From: Nectonema munidae
Lineage: Eukaryota; Nematomorpha; Nectonematoida; Nectonematidae
Direction: 5' to 3'
Assembly (NCBI GenBank): GCA_030549495.1
Contig: JAUIRK010000043.1
Coordinates: 62,001-126,000, forward strand
DNA length: 64,000 nucleotides
The notes under the pieces were generated by a model, which worked only from the letters and a program-made list of their open reading frames with translations, searched no databases and was not told the DNA's origin. Shown here one piece after another: positions 57,457-64,000 of the stretch; position 1 is the stretch's first letter, and the number at the start of each line of letters is the position of its first letter. Both the position numbers and the translations under genes were made by a program.

Positions 57457-58848
57457 CTTTTGAAACTTCAAATTTTAAATACCTAGAAATAGGTTTAAAA
57501 ATTAATATTAACAAAAGGAAGAGCGCGATCTAAGAGATAGTGAGATAGGTGAAGATGATATGAGTAGTAGGTTGGTTAGATGAGGGACTTCTTTGCGACT
57601 GCAGCGCTTCCCAAAGTCGGGGTAAATTACCTCATTGGGGTTAATTAATAGTTTTACTTGTTTTATAGGAGTTGGGCAATTTATAGAAAATATCTTAAAT
57701 GGATTAAAATATTTGCAAGGCGAAAAGTTCTTGACTAAACCAACATTTAAATTTGGGTAATGTGCTGAAAAATTTAGGAATCACTGATTCACAAGAAGAG
57801 TTTTGCTACAAGATGGCTATTTTTAAATGTTTAGTGATTTATAGAAAAATGGTAATGAAATAAATGTACATTTATTATAAAGTTGTAACAAAGATGAAAA
57901 TGCTTTTAAGATAGATGCTAGTTGACATAAATATTTTACGTAATGCCATTCGGCGAGGATTTACGAAATGTTATAACTCAGGGAATGTGAAGTGGAGGAG
58001 GTAAAAAAAATTTTAATGCGTTGAAACTTTTTAAGTAAAATTTTGCTTCACAAAATTGCTCCACTCTTGCAGGGTTGCAGATTTGGAGTGCCAGATTTTA
58101 AAGGGATTGGAGTTTGAGCCAGTTCAAATAAAATTTAGAAGATGGAGATATTTTTTTAGTTATTTAAAAAAAATTATTTTAACATTATAACAAAATATTC
58201 AATAAAACGAAAATTTCATCCCTTCAAAGTAACTTTTCTAAAGATTTTACATCAATAAAACGATTTCATCATGTCGGAATACTCAAATATCAAAAAATTT
58301 TAACTCCTTTAAAAATGATTTCGTTATAACTGTGTGTTCTTTATGAAATAGAGAAGATTGAAAATTGAAGGCATGAATGTTAATAAGAAACCTTAACATT
58401 TCTTTTATCAATCTGGTAATGTCAGGAGTCTCGTGTTTTTTAGAAGAGTACGCCGATTCAGGCACAATTTAGACCAGATGGTTTCCAACCTTTTTATCTC
58501 ACGAATCCCTTACACAAAGATAATTATTTTGTGGACCCTCCAGCAATGAAACTCAATAATGAAATTATAATTAGTTTTGACCAGGATTCGTCCAAATACT
58601 TAAAAATTTAACGCTACTTTTTCGCTTCCTACTTCAACTAATACTTGAAAAAATTATTTTACAATAATTAAAAAAAACCGACTCAGATTAGGACTCGCAA
58701 ATTTTATTAGATACCCACTCCGGCTTCTATCTCTTTAAAATCTCCCTCCACGGATCAGAGAAAGACTCACACATTTAGAGACACCCATACACATTTTAAC
58801 ATGCACCTACAAAAATGTACACTCACATAAAGAAGTGTTTTTGTCCGG
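57457..58848. other. Upstream of the vWA gene
   Basis: No core promoter is obvious. It holds an hAT-MITE-like stretch at 58473 and, at 58680-58835, gactc-type repeat words plus a segment (actcacacatttagagacac) also present in altered form near 13465. Confidence 0.4.
58473..58560 (+). mobile_element. hAT MITE, decayed
   Basis: CAGATGGTTTCCAACCTTTT, then tctcacgaatcccttacaca and gtggaccctcc. This order is typical of common hAT non-autonomous elements. Only one end is clear. Confidence 0.55.
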
Positions 58849-58974
58849 GCACCAAGAGTGGATAAGACCTGCTCCCTTTATATAAAAATTTAACAGAGAT
58901 TGGAAATTATTTTCGGAGAATCCAGGATTCAATAATATAGGTATTCAAAACTCTCTTACTCTTATTGAAAATGG
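58849..58974 (+). repeat. 126-bp repeat, copy 2 (identical to 52239-52364)
   Basis: Same orientation as copy 1, 6.6 kb away, with no mismatch over 126 bases. Flanking bases differ immediately on both sides. Confidence 0.95.
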
Positions 58975-59469
58975 AAGTCATAATAAAGAGAAAAAATGAA
59001 AGCAAGGTGAGGAGATACAGTCGTCGGCTTTTGAGCAACGAATAAATTTGTTATCATAGAAAAAAATGATCTAAGACACATTTTAAAAATTGTTTTCATT
59101 CAAAACAAACACGCGTCCTTACTTATACTCTTCGTTGTATTTATTGCTAAGTAAGCCACTTTATGATGGAGAACAACTGCAAAATTTCAAATTCTTCGTA
59201 GATATTGATTTATGCTTTTCTTAGGGTACTTTTATTTTCACAATTTTCCTTAACGGAATAGAAAAAGTACAAAGCATTAAAATTCTTAAACGTTTAAAAT
59301 GAATCTTTCGCTAGTTTTTTAAGGAGAGTAAACTGTTCGATTCAAAGGACTAAAAATTTTCATAAAGATTCGATTCATTTTTAATAAAAAATATTTATAA
59401 AAGTAAATTGAGCTTCTTTTTATTATATTTTCTTAGAATCAATAAAGCAAAACTTGATTTATATTTTAA

Positions 59470-60870
59470 CCCGTTAACGACCTAACTTTTTTAAAAAAAA
59501 TTTCAATTAATTTTTTTAATACGAATACTTAAATAAAATTTAGTGTTTTTAAACAAAAAAAACTATATTATATGCTTAAAATTAAAAAAGAAGTCGACAT
59601 TAGTCAAAAATAGAAGTAAATATATGTATATAATTTAGTGAAAGTATTTATTTAAAAAATTTAATTAGAATGAAATTCTTTAAAGCATTCAACATGCAAA
59701 CCAACATTGCAAAGTTTACATTCTCTTCTAACTTGTTTTTTGCAAATAACGCACCTGTTTTTTTATCTTTCGTCGATATAATGAATTGCTGACCCACTTT
59801 CTAAAATAGTATTTAGTTGAACTTTCTAAAATAATACTTTGCGACTTTTCCAGTGATTTGAACCTTCACGTAAATCTTGTGTGCACTTTTTAACCACATG
59901 AAATCCTAATGGTTCTTTCCTATTTACTTTTTCGTTCTTTCGCTGATGAGTAACAAATCCATCACACAACGCCCATAATTTATACCCAAAAGAATGGGCT
60001 TTCCGTGCATAAATTGTTTTGTAGAATGTCTTCTAAAATATTCTACCATTTTTTCATCAATTAAAAAATAACATTTTTTGAAGTTTTTATTCAACAGAGA
60101 AACAAGAGAACGAATTTTAAACAATTTATCTTTAGGGTCAATTTTAGAATTATCATTAAAATGCATAAAACTTTTTAGTACTTTAACCCATTTACGGCCA
60201 ATGTTCCTATTTTGGAACATAAGTAATTTCATCTTCCGTCTGCTTTTTTCATGACTTTGAATATAAATCGTCTGCGTTTTTTTAGATATCGTCTGCTTTG
60301 CTTGGCCTTAAATGGGTTAAATCTATTTTTTCACTAGAGTGGCGCCACAATCTTCATCAGTAAACCAATACAAGTCTTGTTGGGGAAACGAATGATAACT
60401 GGACAAAAAAGTATGAGCAAAAACTTTTATAATCATTTTCATAAGACTTAAAACCTTAGTTATTGCATTGATATGCGTAAATAAGAGATTGTTTAGTTAT
60501 CAAATTCTTTGTTCAATTTTAAGTGTTTACTTTCTATTTTTTGTGCGAATTAAACTTCTAAGGTTCCTGGTATGTCTTTCAAGGTTCTCAAAATCTTCGT
60601 CTTCATCAAGTATGTCAAGTTCAGGAGGTATTGCAATCAAAGTGTTCTTGTTTTCAAAGTCGCAACATTTATAGCCTCTTCAAGATGCTTTATTTGAGAC
60701 ATTTTACAAGATAAACAGAATGAAAAAATCGATAAATCGATAAAAACTGTCTTCACTATGAGCGGAAATACAAGAGAAAAAATTGATTGATAAATGCAGC
60801 AATTGTTTATAATTTGACTAAGTGTTATTCTTTTCACTTCCGTCTAATGTCGACTTGTGTCGACATGATT
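59470..60870 (-). mobile_element. piggyBac-type remnant interrupted by a MITE
   Basis: The left end CCCGTTAACGACC follows TTAA (59466-59469). Minus-strand transposase pieces: MSQIKHLEEAI, then IAIPPELDILDEDEDFEN in another frame (about 60570-60703), DLYWFTDEDCGATLVKK (about 60325-60380), FMHFNDNSKIDPKDKLFKIR and CYFLIDEKMVEYFRR (about 60020-60180), and the C-terminal CVICKKQVRRECKLCNVGLH then VECFKEFH (about 59670-59750). Parts of the catalytic core are missing. A perfect 8-bp hairpin ATGTCGAC-ttgt-GTCGACAT lies at 60847-60866, but the outer right end was not found. Confidence 0.8.
60187..60316. mobile_element. TTAA MITE with ATGTTCC hairpin, copy B, inside piggyBac remnant
   Basis: 130 bp between TTAA words (60183-60186, 60317-60320). 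Ends CCCATTTACGGCC and (inverted) CCCATTTAAGGCC. Hairpin ATGTTCC-tatttt-GGAACAT at 60201-60220. About 95% identical to copy A, and inserted within transposase coding sequence. Confidence 0.9.
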
Positions 60871-60954
60871 GATATATAAACTAATGACTATTGATTAAAA
60901 TTCATATTTTTCTTTTTGATTACATAAGAGACGTTATATAAAATAATATATTAA

Positions 60955-63900
60955 CCCTATTAGAGCTGGGGGCGTAAAACGCCCCCCCCCCTTCGCTAAA
61001 AAATTAATTGTAGAAAATTGGCTGAATCATATCCCTTCAAATTTTGGGACTTTTCCTAAAATCGCTAGCTGCATCTTTTGAAACCATTTTCATGGTAGTT
61101 GAATGACCCCTTCATGTTCAAAACTGTCAATCAAAATCAAAAATTAAAATTTTTCAGGAAAATTTTGACATTATCTGTACTTAACCTTATAACTTAGGAT
61201 CTATATTATATAATACCCTGAAAATTTATAATTATATACAGTTTGGAACGCATAACACTTTATATATTTAATTTTTCAATAATCATGGCTACTTTTTAGA
61301 AAATGTCAATCAAAATTTTGATTGATCAAAAATATATCTAATAAAATATACCTTCAAATTTTACATAAAATATATGTTTTTATACTAAATCGGTCATGCT
61401 GTTTTCATTTCTGGACTCATTTTTTACATTTAGGATTTGAAAATACCTATAAGTAGTAATCAAATTTGCGGTTTACTTCAGAAAATTGTCTCCAAAAACA
61501 TTCCTTCACATTTTACATAAAATATATGCATTATACTAAATCGGCCATGCTGGTTTCATTTCTGGACTCATTTTTTACGTTTAGGATCTGGAAATACCTA
61601 TAAGTATTAATCAAATTTGCGGTTTACTTCTAAAAATTATCTCCAAAAACATTCATTCAAATTTTACAATGAAATATATGTGTTATACTAAATCGGCCAT
61701 GCTGGTTTCATTTCTGGACTCATTTTTTACGTTTAGGATGTGAAAATACCTATAAGTGTTAATCAATTTTGCGGTTTACTTCTAAAAATTGTCTCCAAAA
61801 ACATTCATTCAAATTTTACAATGAAATATATGTTTTATACCAAATCAACCATGCTGTTTTCATTTCTGAACTCATTTTTCACATTAGAGGTTTTAAAATA
61901 TCAGTCAAAATTTGCGGTTTACTTCTAAAAGCTATCTCCAAAAATATTCTCTCAATTTTACATGAAATATTTGTTTTTATACCAAATCGATCATGCTGTT
62001 TTCATTTTTGAACTCATTTTTTACATTTAGGATTTTAAAATACCTATAAGTATAAATCAAATTTGCGGTTTACTTCTGAAAATTGTCTCCATAAATATTC
62101 TCTTGAAATATATGTTTTTATACCAAATCAATCATGCTGTTTTCATTTCTGAACTCATTTTTTACATTTAGGATGTGAAAATACCTATAAGTGTTAATCA
62201 AATTTGCGGTTTACTTCTAAAAATTGTCTACAAAAACATTCATTCAAATTTTACAATTAAATATATGTTTTTATAACAAATCAACCATGCTAGTTTCATT
62301 TATGGACTCAATTTTTGCAGTTTGAATTTGAAAATACATATAAGTATCAATTAAATTTGCGTTTAGTTCTAAAATTTGTTTTTATAGCAAATAGATCATG
62401 ATGATTTCATTTCTGAACACAGTTTTTGCATTTAGAGGTTTTACTGCTAGTGTCAATCAAATTAGCAGTTTATGTCTGAAAACTATATCCCAAAATATTC
62501 TCTCAAATTTTATAAGAAATATATGTTTTTATACCAATTCGACCATGATTCATTTTTATTTCTGAAATCATTTTTTGCATTTAGAGGTTTTAAATGTCTG
62601 AAAGTGTCAATCAAAATTTAGATTTACTTCTAATGTCTACAGAAATATTTTTGAAATTTAAATAAATTATCTATTTTTATGCCAAATGGAAGATGCTGGT
62701 TTCATTATTGGACTTAGGTTTGGCATTTATGGTTTTAAAATATCTGAAAGCTTGAATCAGATTTGCGGTTTACTTCTAGATACTGTCTTCAAAAATATTT
62801 TCAAAAAAATAAAATATCTGTTTTATACCAAATTGCTTATTTTATTTCTGTACTGGATTTTGGATAATACGGTTAAAAAATATCTCGAAGTGGCAATTGA
62901 ATTAGTAATGTATGCCTGAAAATCAGTTCTGTAAAAAATTTTCAAAAAATGGCTCCATATTAGGTATATAGTAAAAATATACTTTTTTTTTGTATATTTT
63001 GGCTTATAATACTTTCTACAATCATCTTGAGTATGAAATATTTATTAAAAAAAATAAAACGTATTATAAAATCTTTTGAAAATTTGTATGAGAGAAGGAA
63101 CCAAGTTGAAAACTAATTGAAAAGAGAACATGTGATCAAAACAAATAATTAAAAAAAAATGTATCTTTATTAAATGGAAGATCTACCATGTTCTAATGAA
63201 CTAGGAAGTGGTTTAATTATATACTTCAAAAAAGATTTTGACTGTGAAAAAGAAGTTCCTCTTTTACAAATGAAAAATATTTAAATCTATAGCTTATCAT
63301 CTAGGATTACAGTTAACATTTAGCTAAGATGGGTAGGAAATCTGAAAATTTAGAATAGGTCAGATTTATCAAAAATTGCACAGATGCCAATATGTGAGAA
63401 TTTAGTCACTATCAAGATATTTTTAATTTAAATTGAATTTGTCCATCTTTTTCCTTTTGTGTCAAAGAAGTAATTTTTTAGATGAAGAACGTTGACAACT
63501 TTTTGTAATTGAACAATCAATTTCACGAATGATTCATCAGAAAAAAACCTTTGAAATGAGATTGGTTGACAAATATTCAGGCCTGAGAGGAAAAAAGTAA
63601 TTTTATCCTTATAAAAAAATTTTCGAACACACATTGAAGAATATAAATTTCTAATGAAAAAAGAGCTACCAAGAAAGGATCATCATAGAATGAATACAAA
63701 TTAAAATTTTAATTTTGACATGGGCTGTCATATTTAAATTATTTTGTCAGGTTTGACTAATATTTATAAAAAAAAAAAAAGGAATATAACCAGTAAACAC
63801 CTACTTGAAAATGGGTATATGTGTGTAAAATGCCATGCACGGTAAACTTCATTACCTCCCTATACTTTCTATTAAACGTAATTCTCTAATTAAAAAAACC

Positions 63901-64000
63901 GTGCCTGATCCTTTCTATTTGGGATAAATCAATTTTTTGACAGTTTTGATTGATTTTCATAAAAAAATGAATATCACCTATGAATTCAGCATATTTGAAA
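60955..64000. mobile_element. TTAA foldback element, copy 2 (runs off the right edge)
   Basis: Starts CCCTATTAGAGCTGG after TTAA (60951-60954). A hairpin follows, GGGGGCG-taaaa-CGCCCCC at 60968-60986. Then come the terminal segment, the array of about 145-bp repeats (61370-62940), the unique arm (62940-63860) and the first unit of the second array at the window edge. It lacks the Tigger of copy 1. No transposase was found. Confidence 0.82.
61370..62940 (+). repeat. Degenerate ~145-bp tandem array of foldback copy 2
   Basis: About eleven units marked by tttgcggtttacttctaaa. The best-preserved units are near the terminus and decay inward, ending where taggtatatagtaaaa begins the unique arm. 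Confidence 0.85.

Noticed and set aside
1-64000. LTR retroelements, Polintons, other virus-derived elements, CRISPR arrays or rRNA
   Set aside because: No capsid, protease, integrase, family-B polymerase or envelope-like translation and no LTR pairs were seen; the repeat arrays lack the spacer pattern of CRISPR. The long-armed foldback is TTAA-flanked, unlike a Polinton.

Overview
The window is AT-rich (roughly 70% or more) animal nuclear DNA with short, well-formed GT/AG introns and many DNA transposons. The two host genes and the transposon content (piggyBac, hAT, pogo/Tigger, Merlin) point to an invertebrate, most likely an arthropod. A copepod crustacean is my guess, but the sequence alone does not fix the species.

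Two host genes fill the middle and are convergent. The first, on the plus strand, is a complete ATP-citrate synthase (ACLY) gene: 23 coding exons from 8287 to 45066 that join in phase into 1115 codons. The second, on the minus strand, is a small gene of 5 coding exons from 57456 down to 45269. It encodes a predicted secreted protein of about 305 residues with one von Willebrand factor A domain and a complete MIDAS metal site. Their stop codons are about 200 bases apart and their polyadenylation signals lie within about 35 bases of each other.

Both flanks are occupied by the same unusual element. It is a non-coding foldback element with TTAA target sites, multi-kilobase inverted arms and degenerate tandem arrays of about 145 bp. 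One copy covers 1-8028, with its left end about 0.8 kb outside the window, and it carries a Tigger insertion at 2153-3853. A second copy begins at 60955 and runs off the right edge. A short fragment with one end lies in ACLY intron 21.

The introns act as a transposon collection. Intron 10 of ACLY holds an old piggyBac split by a younger piggyBac whose transposase looks intact (21305-24629). It also holds a degraded extra copy of ACLY exon 12 and a tRNA-like SINE head. Intron 18 holds a CGGBP1-like hAT remnant and a recently disabled piggyBac. Intron 22 holds a second hAT of the same type and a LINE 3' remnant. The introns of the vWA gene hold a 2.3-kb hAT with perfect 8-bp target duplication, a pogo/Tigger, a Merlin element, a SINE and TTAA MITEs. 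A fifth piggyBac-type remnant, split by a MITE, lies upstream of the vWA gene.

A recurring theme is that the TTAA elements have a C-rich terminal repeat followed closely by a family-specific perfect hairpin. I saw no LTR retroelement, Polinton, viral gene, rRNA, functional tRNA or CRISPR array.
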